Assembly (NCBI GenBank): GCA_018896765.1
Contig: JAHILZ010000073.1
Coordinates: forward strand, 1-33,617
Length of the DNA stretch: 33,617 bases
Source: Patescibacteria group bacterium
GTDB lineage: Bacteria > Patescibacteriota > Minisyncoccia > JAHIHE01
Direction: 5' to 3'
Within the stretch, counting starts at the first letter, position 1; the number at the start of each line of letters is the position of its first letter. The notes beneath the pieces were generated by a model. The model searched no databases. It was not told the DNA's origin and worked only from the letters and a program-made list of their open reading frames with translations. A program made the translations under genes and the position numbers. Below, in pieces: positions 6,080 to 13,786 of the stretch.

Positions 6080-7093
6080 ATGGAATCTTATGATGTAGTG
6101 ATTGTTGGCGCCGGGCCGGCAGGATTAAACTGCGCGCAAAAACTTAGCGAAGCCGGTAAAAAAGTTTTGCTTTTGGAGCAAAATAAAATTATCGGTCCAA
6201 AAATTTGCGCCGGCGGCCTTACGGGGCAGGATTTGGAATATTTAAAATTGCCTGACAATATTTTAGGCCATAAATTTAATAAAGTGACGATTCACACCCC
6301 TTTACAGAAGTGCAAAATAAAACTGGACGCATTTTCAATATGCACGATTGACAGAAAAGATCTCGGCCAGTGGCAATTTGCGAAATTAAAAAAAACCGGC
6401 GCCGCGGTGCGGACAAAAGCGCGGGTGACGAAAATAGAAAAAGATCATGTTATTGTAAATGGAACAGAAAAAATCGGGTTTAAGTATTTGGTTGGCGCGG
6501 ATGGTTCGGCATCGCTGGCGCGAAGGTTCTTAGGAGTAAAAACAGATATTATCGGTATTGCAATCCAATACATTATTCCCGGCAATAAATATAAAGATTT
6601 TGAATATTTTGTCGATTCAAGCTTATTTAAAGCGTGGTATGCATGGATTTTTCCTCATAAAGATTATGTTTCAGTCGGTACGGGCGGAGATCCGAGATAT
6701 GTTTCTTCTAAAGAATTACGAGAAAATTTCGCTAAATGGTTAAGCCAAAAAGGGATTGATGTATCGGGATTGGAAATTCAGGGTTGTCCGATAAATTTTG
6801 ATTATCGGGGCAATAAGTTCGGCAATATTTTTTTAGCCGGCGACGCGGCCGGACTTGCCTCAGGTTTGACAGGGGAGGGGATATATCAAGCGCTTATTTC
6901 GGGTGAGGAGATAGCCAAAAGTATTATCGATGAAAATTATGTTTCCGATAAAATTAAAAAATTGCTAAAAGAACAAAAAAAACATCATCGAATATTAAAT
7001 TTTTTTATTAAATCAGGAGAACTCAGGAAAGTCGAGTTTGAAATTATAATTTTTTGGATGAAAATCCATTGGTTTTTAAAAAATTATTTTTAA
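6080..7093 (+). CDS. Geranylgeranyl reductase-family FAD-dependent oxidoreductase
   Basis: This 337-aa protein begins with the Rossmann FAD/NAD motif VIVGAGPAG (residues 7-15), then LLLEQNK (the ribose-binding acid at strand 2), a KICAGGLT segment typical of the geranylgeranyl reductase/digeranylgeranylglycerophospholipid reductase family, LVGADGSASLAR, and near the C terminus FLAGDAAGLASG followed by LTGEGIYQALISG, the family's second FAD motif. Members reduce prenyl double bonds (chlorophyll side chain, archaeal lipids) or other hydrophobic substrates; the substrate in CPR bacteria is not known. The C-terminal 50 residues are hydrophobic and aromatic and could touch the membrane. It ends with TAA and is followed 65 bp later by an unknown protein that may share the transcript. 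Confidence 0.85.
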   Translation: MESYDVVIVGAGPAGLNCAQKLSEAGKKVLLLEQNKIIGPKICAGGLTGQDLEYLKLPDNILGHKFNKVTIHTPLQKCKIKLDAFSICTIDRKDLGQWQFAKLKKTGAAVRTKARVTKIEKDHVIVNGTEKIGFKYLVGADGSASLARRFLGVKTDIIGIAIQYIIPGNKYKDFEYFVDSSLFKAWYAWIFPHKDYVSVGTGGDPRYVSSKELRENFAKWLSQKGIDVSGLEIQGCPINFDYRGNKFGNIFLAGDAAGLASGLTGEGIYQALISGEEIAKSIIDENYVSDKIKKLLKEQKKHHRILNFFIKSGELRKVEFEIIIFWMKIHWFLKNYF

Positions 7094-7158
7094 AAATTTA
7101 TTTCATAAATAATGTAATATAGACATAAAAGCGTTTTTTAATATTTTAAATTAAAATT

Positions 7159-7509
7159 ATGGCAATAAAAGTTGAATACAATCCAGAGCTTGCTTTGAGA
7201 AATATTTCGGAATTTAAAAAAGGGGCAAGGAAAGAAGAAGAGTGCATTCCGGAAAAACTTGAAGCGGGCGAGGTTCACCCTTTTTTAAAAAGCGGACAGA
7301 GAAATTTTTGGCTTTACGGCGAAGTTCCTCTGGTTGAAACGCAAGGAAGCGAGATAGTTTCGAGTCCGAAGGCGGCAATTTTGATTTTAGAAGTTACGCA
7401 TTATATGGAAAATAATGAAATTTACACAAGAGGAAAGTATAAGGTTTTGGAATTATGCGATGGAAAGGATAATTGCAAAGTTTTCAGCAGAATTGGATTA
7501 AAAAAGTAA
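7159..7509 (+). CDS. Unknown 116-aa protein
   Basis: I do not recognise this protein. It is soluble and mixed alpha/beta by composition, with KGARKEEECIPEKL near residue 22, an aromatic segment (RNFWLYGEVPLVE) and a C-terminal Cys pair in ELCDGKDNCKVF. There is no signal peptide or membrane segment. The regular codon use, clean start after an AT-rich gap and strong terminator right after the stop argue that it is a real gene. It lies between the flavoprotein and the ribose-1,5-bisphosphate isomerase, and it may be co-transcribed with the flavoprotein. Confidence 0.65.
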   Translation: MAIKVEYNPELALRNISEFKKGARKEEECIPEKLEAGEVHPFLKSGQRNFWLYGEVPLVETQGSEIVSSPKAAILILEVTHYMENNEIYTRGKYKVLELCDGKDNCKVFSRIGLKK

Positions 7510-7518
7510 ATAATGCTT

Positions 7519-7550
7519 AAACAGTCCCGCCTTGGCGGGACTGTTTTTTT
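7519..7550 (+). terminator. Strong Rho-independent terminator
   Basis: AACAGTCCCGCC pairs with GGCGGGACTGTT (12 bp, TT loop), followed by eight T residues. It closes the flavoprotein/unknown-protein unit and isolates the isomerase gene, which has its own promoter box right after. Confidence 0.95.
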
Positions 7551-7561
7551 GGGTTTAAATA

Positions 7562-7570
7562 TGGTAAAAT
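7562..7570 (+). promoter_or_regulatory. Extended -10 for the isomerase gene, predicting a leaderless mRNA
   Basis: TGGTAAAAT is an extended -10 box, with TAAAAT at 7565-7570. A start about 7 bases downstream falls on the ATG at 7577, so the transcript may begin at the start codon. No Shine-Dalgarno sequence is present, which agrees with this. Confidence 0.5.
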
Positions 7571-7576
7571 AAAAGC

Positions 7577-8563
7577 ATGGTAAATATAGACAAGGTCGTA
7601 AAAGATATTAAATCCATCAAAATTCAAGGCGCCACTAATATCGCGAAAGCGGCGATTGGCGCGCTTTTGGATTTTAGCAAGAGTTTTGAAGCAAGTAAAA
7701 ATTTTGGAGCGTCTCATGGCGAGTCATTTGTCTTTTTGCGAGAAGCGGAAATTAACGCCAATAAATTGGCTTGGGCCCGGCCTGATGAACCGCTGAGCCA
7801 AAACCTTTTGAATTTAATAATGGCGCGTTTTGAAAAAGATAGAAACAAAGACATGAAAGAAAAAGTTGCTAATTTCCAAAAATCTTGCCAAGAAGCGCTG
7901 GGTTTAATTTCAAAAAACGAACAGCTTATAACCGCTAGCGGAATTAGTCTGCTTAAGAAAATTTATCAGAAAAAAAAGAAGCCGGTTTTGGTTTTTACGC
8001 ATTGCAATTCTTCGTCGGTAGTCAGAATTTTAATAAGCGCGCATAAAGCGGGCGCGCCTTTAAAGGTTTATAATTCCGAAACACGGCCTTTGTATCAAGG
8101 GCGCATTATGGCCAAAGCTCTTTCGAAAGCGGGAATTAAAACAACAATGATGATTGATAATGTCGCGCCGTTTGTGATTTCCAAAAACGATCCGGATAAA
8201 ATTAACATCGACCTCGTAATTATTGGCGCTGATGTGGTGGGGCTGGATGGTTCGGTACTTAATAAGATTGGCAGTTATTCTTTGGCTTCGGTGGCGAAAG
8301 AAACAGGCATTCCTTTTTACTCGGCAGCGAGTTTATTGAAAGCAAGAAAGGACATTGATTCATACAGAAAAATAAAAATAGAAAGAAGGGACCCGAAAGA
8401 AGTATGGGCGGAATTAAACAAGAATGTGAAAGTTCTCAATTATGCTTTTGATACGGTGCCGCCGGAATATATCAGCGGACTGATTACGGAATTCGGAATT
8501 TTGAAGCCAAAAGATGTTAAAATGGCGGCGATGAAAAATTATAAGGAGGTTTTTAAAAAATAA
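7577..8563 (+). CDS. Ribose-1,5-bisphosphate isomerase (e2b2-type)
   Basis: This 328-aa protein of the eIF2B/MtnA-like isomerase family shows the signature blocks of archaeal ribose-1,5-bisphosphate isomerase: FTHCNSSSVV with the catalytic-type Cys143, NSETRPLYQGR, IIGADVVGLDGSVLNKIGS with the catalytic-type Asp219, and FDTVPPEYISGLITEFG near the C terminus. The enzyme converts alpha-ribose-1,5-bisphosphate to ribulose-1,5-bisphosphate in the cytosol, the middle step of the AMP pathway. Its partners are both in the window: AMP phosphorylase (12259) and RuBisCO (10338). It is transcribed toward RuBisCO but is now separated from it by a toxin-antitoxin insertion. The length is normal for the family (about 320 aa). 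The ATG at 7577 is preceded by an extended -10 box. Confidence 0.93.
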   Translation: MVNIDKVVKDIKSIKIQGATNIAKAAIGALLDFSKSFEASKNFGASHGESFVFLREAEINANKLAWARPDEPLSQNLLNLIMARFEKDRNKDMKEKVANFQKSCQEALGLISKNEQLITASGISLLKKIYQKKKKPVLVFTHCNSSSVVRILISAHKAGAPLKVYNSETRPLYQGRIMAKALSKAGIKTTMMIDNVAPFVISKNDPDKINIDLVIIGADVVGLDGSVLNKIGSYSLASVAKETGIPFYSAASLLKARKDIDSYRKIKIERRDPKEVWAELNKNVKVLNYAFDTVPPEYISGLITEFGILKPKDVKMAAMKNYKEVFKK

Positions 8564-8580
8564 AAAGGCGGCAAATATAA

Positions 8581-8618
8581 TATAGTGTATTTCTGACGGC
8601 CGTCCGAAACGCGCTATA
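8581..8618. repeat. Nested hairpin with GACGGCCGTC core, copy B
   Basis: Outer arms TATAGTG (8581-8587) and CGCTATA (8612-8618) pair with one G-T pair around the palindrome GACGGCCGTC (8595-8604). Relative to copy A, both outer arms have changed yet remain complementary. It lies 17 bp after the isomerase stop, so it may be a transcript-end or processing element. It has no T tract. Confidence 0.65.
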
Positions 8619-8843
8619 GACAAACTAAAAGTTCCAAAACTTTTTAATCGTTAAAATAATCATTAAACTTTTCACTATGATATTATGAATTATCATAGTG
8701 AAATAAAACTTATGTCCAATTTCTCTTATCTCCATCTTGCTTGGAGAAAAAATAAATAAAGAAAAAAATATTATCGCGACTTTTAGAGTGGAGTCGAATT
8801 TAGCGCTGGAAGAAGCGGCGAGTGAGATTGTGGCGGAGTCTTG
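8593..8843 (+). pseudogene. Duplicated, broken 5' end of the RuBisCO gene
   Basis: This segment matches 10219-10466 at about 95% identity. It contains the RuBisCO upstream region, the hairpin before the start, and about 44 codons from ATG 8712. A 4-base insertion (CTTGCTTGG versus CTTGG) shifts the frame after eight codons and brings a stop within a few more codons. Later differences are partly silent (TTT/TTC, AGA/AGG) and partly not (I to S, A to V). Similarity stops at GAGTCTT; the promoter of the toxin-antitoxin pair starts 15 bp later. The left limit of the similarity falls exactly at CTGACGGCCGTC. Confidence 0.9.
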
Positions 8844-8858
8844 GCGCAAATAGCGCTA

Positions 8859-8887
8859 TTGACAAAACAGCGAGTTTCGAATAATAT
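8859..8887 (+). promoter_or_regulatory. Promoter of the AbiE-like pair
   Basis: TTGACA at 8859-8864, a 17-bp spacer, TAATAT at 8882-8887. It sits right after the RuBisCO fragment, so the inserted module carries its own promoter. GTTTCGA (8874-8880) and TCGAAAC (8919-8925) form an inverted repeat over the expected start region, a possible operator for the HTH protein. Confidence 0.75.
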
Positions 8888-8950
8888 AGAAATGAAGCAT
8901 ATTATTACAATTAAAAATCGAAACTTACTTGTGGTGAGTTTTATCGAACT

Positions 8951-9535
8951 ATGAATAAAAAAGAAATTATTTGGCGAGAAATTCTCCACCAAACAATTGA
9001 AAATAAAAAAATAGATTTTACTCAAAAAGAGCTGGCTCAAAAATACGGCTATTCTTTAAGCACGACTTTTAACGCGCTTAAAATTCCTCAAGGATCCGGC
9101 GCTGTCAGAAAAAGCGGCAGGGGATTTAAAGTTGAAGACAAGGAAAAATTTTTATATCTTTGGGCGACAATGCGGCGATTTAAAAAAGACATAATTTATC
9201 AAACAAATGTTTCCGAGGGCGCGAGGGAGATTGAAGCGGAAATGCCGCCGGGGGTAATTTTCGGCTGTTTTTCGGCTTATTCAAAAAAATATAAATCCGC
9301 GCCGGCTGACTATGACAAGGTGTATGTTTATGCCGATGGAAAAACGCTGGAAGAGCTTAAAATCCGTTTTCCTAAAAAAGAGGGTTATGTAAATTTGACA
9401 ATTTTGTCCGCGGATCCGTTTCTTGGAAGTTTTGGAAAAATAACCCCGGATGTTCAAACTTTTGCCGATCTTTGGAATTTGTCCGAGTGGTACGCCAAAG
9501 ATTTTTTAAACGCTTTAAAGGAAAAAATATTATAA
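8951..9535 (+). CDS. AbiEi-like winged-helix antitoxin/regulator
   Basis: This 194-aa protein has an N-terminal winged helix (about residues 15-65, with FTQKELAQKYGYSLSTTFNA as the recognition-helix region) and a C-terminal mixed domain of about 120 residues. It is followed after 3 bp by a nucleotidyltransferase gene, which is the AbiEi/AbiEii order: the first protein represses the operon and counteracts the second. The C-terminal part resembles AbiEi-like domains only loosely, so the family call rests mostly on the pairing and the HTH. The pair has its own promoter and sits between a broken 5' RuBisCO copy and the intact RuBisCO gene. ATG 8951 is the first in frame. An alternative reading is an ordinary HTH regulator of the neighbouring NTase. 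Confidence 0.7.
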   Translation: MNKKEIIWREILHQTIENKKIDFTQKELAQKYGYSLSTTFNALKIPQGSGAVRKSGRGFKVEDKEKFLYLWATMRRFKKDIIYQTNVSEGAREIEAEMPPGVIFGCFSAYSKKYKSAPADYDKVYVYADGKTLEELKIRFPKKEGYVNLTILSADPFLGSFGKITPDVQTFADLWNLSEWYAKDFLNALKEKIL

Positions 9536-9538
9536 ACT

Positions 9539-10147
9539 ATGCCGGAATTTTATCACGATTTAATCACGGAAAAAAGCTTCAGAATTCTTCGCGATTTCAA
9601 GAAAGAATTTGATTTTATTTTGATAGGCGGATGGGCGGTGTTTTTGTACGCCAAAGCGCTGAAATCAAAAGATATTGATATAATTTTGGATTACGACCAG
9701 CTGGAAAAAATCAGGCAAAAATTTACTCTTGTAAAAAACGAGCGGCTTAAAAAATACGAAATAAAAATAGAGGAAATAGATATTGATATTTATGCGCCAT
9801 ATTTTTCCGATTTAGGATTGCCGGTCGAAGAAATAAAAAAATATTATCAATCGCGGGAAGGTTTTCATCTGCCGCTTGCGGAGATTCTGCTTATTTTAAA
9901 AGTTTATGCCGCCAGCCAAAGAAAAGGCACTTCCAAAGGAAGAAAAGATTTAATCGATATTTTCAGTTTGATCTTGCGCGGTAAAATTGATTGGGGAAAA
10001 TATAAAGGATTTATAAAGCAGTATGGCTTAGAATATTTGAGCAAAGAATTAAAGAATTTAGTTTCTTCGGCGGGAGAAATTCCCGAACTTGATCTTTCGG
10101 CGCATCGAATTTCAAGAATTAAAAAAGAAATACTGGCGGAAATATAG
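9539..10147 (+). CDS. AbiEii-like nucleotidyltransferase toxin
   Basis: This 202-aa protein has the minimal nucleotidyltransferase signature FILIGGWAVFLYAKALKSKD followed by IDIIL (about residues 26-50): G-G-W-A then S-K-D-I-D, where the aspartates hold Mg2+. A further acidic strand (IEEIDIDIYAP) provides the third acid, and a helical C terminus follows with LILKVYAASQRKGT and GRKDLIDIFSLI, typical of the AbiEii/type IV toxin group. Related toxins modify tRNA or other RNA with nucleotides and stop growth. The AbiEi-like gene ends 3 bp upstream, so the two are co-translated. It could also be an orphan NTase of the HI0074-like group, but the tandem partner favours a toxin-antitoxin role. Confidence 0.75.
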   Translation: MPEFYHDLITEKSFRILRDFKKEFDFILIGGWAVFLYAKALKSKDIDIILDYDQLEKIRQKFTLVKNERLKKYEIKIEEIDIDIYAPYFSDLGLPVEEIKKYYQSREGFHLPLAEILLILKVYAASQRKGTSKGRKDLIDIFSLILRGKIDWGKYKGFIKQYGLEYLSKELKNLVSSAGEIPELDLSAHRISRIKKEILAEI

Positions 10148-10218
10148 ATTTTTTAAAACACTTTTCAATCTTACGCCATCAATTCGTTATTAGATTAGAC
10201 TCGAGTAATATTACAAAC

Positions 10219-10246
10219 CTGACGGCCGTCCGAAACGCGCTATAGG
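10219..10246. repeat. Half copy of the GACGGCCGTC hairpin, copy C
   Basis: CTGACGGCCGTC and the right outer arm CGCTATA are present, but the left outer arm is missing and replaced by unrelated sequence. The break lies exactly where the RuBisCO duplication begins, so this copy is a by-product of that event. Confidence 0.65.
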
Positions 10247-10296
10247 CGAACTAAAAGTTCCAAAACTTTTTAATCGTTAAAATAATCATTAAACTT

Positions 10297-10328
10297 TTCA
10301 CTATGATAATATGAATTATCATAGTGAA
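10297..10328. promoter_or_regulatory. 14-bp perfect hairpin just before the RuBisCO start
   Basis: TTCACTATGATAAT (10297-10310) and ATTATCATAGTGAA (10315-10328) pair perfectly around the loop ATGA. The ATG at 10338 follows 9 bases later. The duplicated copy (8671-8702) keeps the hairpin with one mismatch. It could be an operator, or an mRNA hairpin governing translation. Confidence 0.7.
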
Positions 10329-10337
10329 ATAAAACTT

Positions 10338-11639
10338 ATGTCCAATTTCTCTTATCTCCATCTTGGAGAAAAAATAAATAAAGAAAAAAATATTATCGCG
10401 ACTTTCAGGGTGGAGTCGAATTTAGCGCTGGAAGAAGCGGCGATTGAGATTGCGGCCGAGTCTTCGATCGGCACTTGGACCAAAGTCGGCACTTTAAGCG
10501 AGGAAATTTTTAGCCGCTTGGCGGCGAGAATTTTTGATATTAAAAAAATCACCGGTTATTATCAGACTGAAATTGGCGGGCCGTTTTGGTGTTCGGAAAA
10601 AACAGAAAATCCGCAAGTTAATATTAGCACGGTAAAAATCGCTTATCCTTTGGAGTTGTTCGAGTTGGGAAATATTCCGCAATTGCTTTCGTCGGTGGCG
10701 GGAAATATTTTTTCGATGAAGAAAATAAATAATCTTCGTTTGGAAGATTTAGAATTTCCGGAAAGATACGCAAGAGGTTTTAATGGTCCGGAATTCGGGA
10801 TTAGCGGCGTGAGGAAAATCGCGGGGATTAAAGAGCGGCCATTAGTCGGTTCAATTATTAAGCCAAAAATGGGATTATCGGCTAAAGAACACGCCAAAGT
10901 CGCGTACGAGTGTTTTACTGGCGGAGTGGATTTGGTAAAAGACGACGAGAATCTTACAGATCAAAATTTTAATCGATTTAATGTTCGAGTAAAAGAAACT
11001 TTGAGATTAGCGAAAAAAGCGGCTAAAAAAACTGGGAATAAAAATATTTGCGCTTTTAATACTACGGCGGAAACAAAAGAAATGATCAGGCGCGCGAAAT
11101 TTATCAAAAAATCAGGCGGAAATTGCGCGATGGTGGATATTATGACGGTTGGGTTTGGCGCAGTGCAAACTTTGCGGAATGAAAATTTGGGATTGATTAT
11201 CCACGGGCATAGAGCAATGCACGCGGCCTTGACCAGAAATATTCATCATGGCATTTCAATGCTTGTAATCGCGAAATTGGCAAGATTAGCCGGCATAGAT
11301 CAATTGCATACCGGCACAGTTGTCGGCAAAATGGAAGGAGGCAAAGAAGAAGTTTTGGCAATAAATAAATTCTTGCTTTCGTCTTGGCATGGGTTAAAGC
11401 CGGTGCTGCCGATTGCTTCCGGCGGGCTTCATCCGGGATTAGTGCCGGAATTAGTGAAAATTTTGGGCAATGATTTGATTATAAATTTCGGCGGTGGAAT
11501 TCACGGGCATCCCGGTGGAACTTTGGCCGGCGCGAAGGCGGCGAGGCAGGCGGTTGAGGCGGCGATGAAAAAAATTCCGTTGGCGGAATACGCGGAAAAT
11601 CACAGGGAATTGGATGCGGCATTGAAAAAATGGAAATAG
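10338..11639 (+). CDS. RuBisCO large subunit, archaeal form III-like
   Basis: From ATG 10338 this is a 433-aa enzyme with all catalytic blocks: SSIGTWTKV near the N terminus, the NLRLEDLEFP segment, GSIIKPKMG (Lys175 equivalent), GGVDLVKDDEN with the carbamylated lysine at residue 201 and Asp203/Glu204, IIHGHRAMHA (catalytic His), HTGTVVGKMEGG (loop 6 Lys), IASGGLHPG, and NFGGGIHGHPGG (phosphate-binding loop). It fixes CO2 on ribulose-1,5-bisphosphate to give two 3-phosphoglycerates. With the isomerase and AMP phosphorylase it forms the AMP pathway. Form II/III versus III-b cannot be settled by eye. ATG 10311 is also in frame but lies in the loop of a perfect hairpin, so I prefer 10338. It stands alone, without a small subunit, as expected for this form. 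Confidence 0.95.
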   Translation: MSNFSYLHLGEKINKEKNIIATFRVESNLALEEAAIEIAAESSIGTWTKVGTLSEEIFSRLAARIFDIKKITGYYQTEIGGPFWCSEKTENPQVNISTVKIAYPLELFELGNIPQLLSSVAGNIFSMKKINNLRLEDLEFPERYARGFNGPEFGISGVRKIAGIKERPLVGSIIKPKMGLSAKEHAKVAYECFTGGVDLVKDDENLTDQNFNRFNVRVKETLRLAKKAAKKTGNKNICAFNTTAETKEMIRRAKFIKKSGGNCAMVDIMTVGFGAVQTLRNENLGLIIHGHRAMHAALTRNIHHGISMLVIAKLARLAGIDQLHTGTVVGKMEGGKEEVLAINKFLLSSWHGLKPVLPIASGGLHPGLVPELVKILGNDLIINFGGGIHGHPGGTLAGAKAARQAVEAAMKKIPLAEYAENHRELDAALKKWK

Positions 11640-11702
11640 GATATAAACCGATATTATAATTTTCTTAAAAATGTTAACAAAATAATTAATAACGATAAAA
11701 AT

Positions 11703-12209
11703 ATGGAAAATATAAGAGAAAGCAATAGAGAGGAAAGAGAGAAAGAAATTTTAAGCAGATTGGAAAGTATTAGAAATGAAAAGGAGCAACTTTTTAGTTT
11801 TAAAATGGAATTGGACGAAAAAATATCCGAATTAAAAGCATTAGAGCAGGAAGAAAGAGAATTAAACAAAGAATTTAACGCCTATTACAATACCGCGGCA
11901 GAGGAAGAAAAAACAACAGAGCAAGAAATACCGCCCGTAGATATAAAAAATGAGAGGATGGGCAAAGAAGAATTGCAGGAAATGGAAGAGATTATTAAAA
12001 AAGCAGCCGCAGAAATAGCATTTTTAAAAGTTTCTACTGACGCGCGGGAAGAAAAAATTGAATCCGTAGAAAAACAGTTAGATATTTTGAAAGAAATATT
12101 GCCTAAATTTCACAAGGATAATTATAAAGAATTAGTTATTTATCGCGAGGCAAGCGGATTAAATGAAAAATTGCTTCAATTCAAAAAAGAACCATATTTA
12201 TTGGATTAG
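11703..12209 (+). CDS. Coiled-coil protein of unknown function
   Basis: This 168-aa protein is very rich in Glu and Lys, with two predicted coiled coils (about residues 5-65 and 85-135) separated by a Pro-containing acidic linker (EQEIPPVDIKN). There is no signal peptide, membrane helix or catalytic motif. The C terminus KLLQFKKEPYLLD looks folded. It lies between RuBisCO and AMP phosphorylase on the same strand, 63 and 49 bp from them, so it probably shares their transcript. A role in pathway organisation is only a guess. Confidence 0.7.
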   Translation: MENIRESNREEREKEILSRLESIRNEKEQLFSFKMELDEKISELKALEQEERELNKEFNAYYNTAAEEEKTTEQEIPPVDIKNERMGKEELQEMEEIIKKAAAEIAFLKVSTDAREEKIESVEKQLDILKEILPKFHKDNYKELVIYREASGLNEKLLQFKKEPYLLD

Positions 12210-12258
12210 TAAAATATTTAAGATCGTTATTAAAACATTAAGAGTAATTTAAAATTTT

Positions 12259-13758
12259 ATGCCATATTTTAAAGCTAAAAAACTGGATTTTTCTTCAGGG
12301 CGGCGCATGGAAGTGGTATTGCGGGAAGAAGAGGCGCGGCGCTATGGAATCAGGAAAGCCGATGTTTTGAAAATAAAATGGAAAAAGAAAAGTTTTTTTG
12401 CCGCGGTTAATTATACCAATTCAAAAGTCGAGGAAGGAGAGATAGGATTTTTTCGGGAAATTTGGCAGAGTGATAAAGGCAAGGAAATGAATAGCGCGGG
12501 GATAGTGGAAGTTTCTTTGATTAAAAGGCCGGATTCAATTAAAGCGATAAAGAAAAAATTGCTGGGATCCCCGTTGAATTATAAAGAAATAAAATCTATT
12601 ATCAAGGATATTTCTGACGGGTTTTTGGGCGATATTGAAACGACTTATTTTGTGGCGTCGAGTTTTCGGGGAAATTTTTCCGACACGGAATTGTATTATC
12701 TTACCAAAGCGATGGTTGAAACAGGAGATCAATTGAAATTTAAAGGAATGGTTGTTGATAAGCATTCGATCGGAGGGCTTCCGGGAAATCGCGTGACGCC
12801 GATTCTGGTTCCTATTATTGCAAGCTTGGGTTTCACTATTCCCAAAACTTCTTCGCGAGCGGTTACTTCTCCGGCCGGCACTTCCGATACTTTGGAAGTT
12901 TTTATGCCGGTATGCTTGGAAACAAAGGATATAAAAAAAGTGGTGGCTCAAACAGGAGGATGCTTGGTATGGGGCGGCGCGCTTCGGATTGCTCCGGCCG
13001 ATGATAAGATTATAAAAGTTTCTTATCCGCTGGTAATGGAGCCTTATAATAAAATGATCGTTTCGATTATGGCTAAAAAAGTCGCTATGGGCATAAAATA
13101 TTTGGTGATTGATATGCCGATCGGAAGAAATACCAAGATAAAAAATAAAAAAGCCGCTGATATGATTGAAAGAAAAATGCGGTATATCGCGGGCAAATTT
13201 GGCATAAAACTGAAGGTTATGGCGTCAAGAGTAATTGACCCTGCCGGCCGCGGGATTGGCCCGTCGCTTGAAGCGCGCGATATATTAAGGGTTTTGCAGC
13301 AGAAAAAAAATCGGCCGATGGATTTGGAAAAGAAAGCCCTGAAAATCACTTCCGCGCTATTGGTTTTAACCGGAAAATTTACCGAAATTGAGGCGAAAAA
13401 AGCATCCCGAGAAAATCTTCGATCTTTGAAAGCTTGGGAAAAAATAAAAGAAATAATCAGCGCTCAAGGCGGAAATCAAAATATAGATTCTGAAAAAATT
13501 AAATTAGGATCGTATCGGCATGAAGTTAAGGCGGCGAAAAACGGGCGGATTGCAATGTATGATAATCGGGCGATTATTGAATTTTGTCGGATTTTGGGCG
13601 CGCCATCGATCAAACAGGCCGGCATATATCTGGATAAAGTGATCGGCAATAAATTCAAAAAAGGCGAAACGCTTTTTACGCTGTTTGCCGATAGCCCCGA
13701 TCGCTTGGATTTGGCCAAGGCGGCTTTGAAAAAGGGACACATATTGAAGATTGTTTAA
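12259..13758 (+). CDS. deoA: AMP phosphorylase (DeoA/thymidine phosphorylase family)
   Basis: This 499-aa protein carries the extra N-terminal domain (about residues 1-85) and the long form typical of archaeal AMP phosphorylase rather than the roughly 440-aa thymidine phosphorylase. Family motifs are DKHSIGGLPGNRVTPILVP (about residues 167-185, phosphate and nucleotide binding), KTSSRAVTSPAGTSDTLEV, GGCLVWGGALRIAPADD, and a C-terminal swivel domain. It splits AMP with phosphate into adenine and ribose-1,5-bisphosphate, the entry step of the pathway completed by the isomerase (7577) and RuBisCO (10338). CMP and UMP are accepted by known members. All three genes point the same way, with two inserts between them. 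The symbol follows common annotation; the enzyme is not the classical thymidine phosphorylase. Confidence 0.93.
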   Translation: MPYFKAKKLDFSSGRRMEVVLREEEARRYGIRKADVLKIKWKKKSFFAAVNYTNSKVEEGEIGFFREIWQSDKGKEMNSAGIVEVSLIKRPDSIKAIKKKLLGSPLNYKEIKSIIKDISDGFLGDIETTYFVASSFRGNFSDTELYYLTKAMVETGDQLKFKGMVVDKHSIGGLPGNRVTPILVPIIASLGFTIPKTSSRAVTSPAGTSDTLEVFMPVCLETKDIKKVVAQTGGCLVWGGALRIAPADDKIIKVSYPLVMEPYNKMIVSIMAKKVAMGIKYLVIDMPIGRNTKIKNKKAADMIERKMRYIAGKFGIKLKVMASRVIDPAGRGIGPSLEARDILRVLQQKKNRPMDLEKKALKITSALLVLTGKFTEIEAKKASRENLRSLKAWEKIKEIISAQGGNQNIDSEKIKLGSYRHEVKAAKNGRIAMYDNRAIIEFCRILGAPSIKQAGIYLDKVIGNKFKKGETLFTLFADSPDRLDLAKAALKKGHILKIV

Positions 13759-13786
13759 TTTTCAGTTTTTGTTTGGCAATAACTTT

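Noticed and set aside
8593..10466. Transposon or integrase-driven insertion at RuBisCO
   Set aside because: No transposase, integrase, terminal inverted repeats or short target duplication are visible; the flanking repeats are about 250 bp of host gene.
12535..12951. Long antisense frames within AMP phosphorylase, TypA, Dus and EndoQ
   Set aside because: Each is antisense to a gene with full family motifs and shows no independent start signal or recognisable domain.
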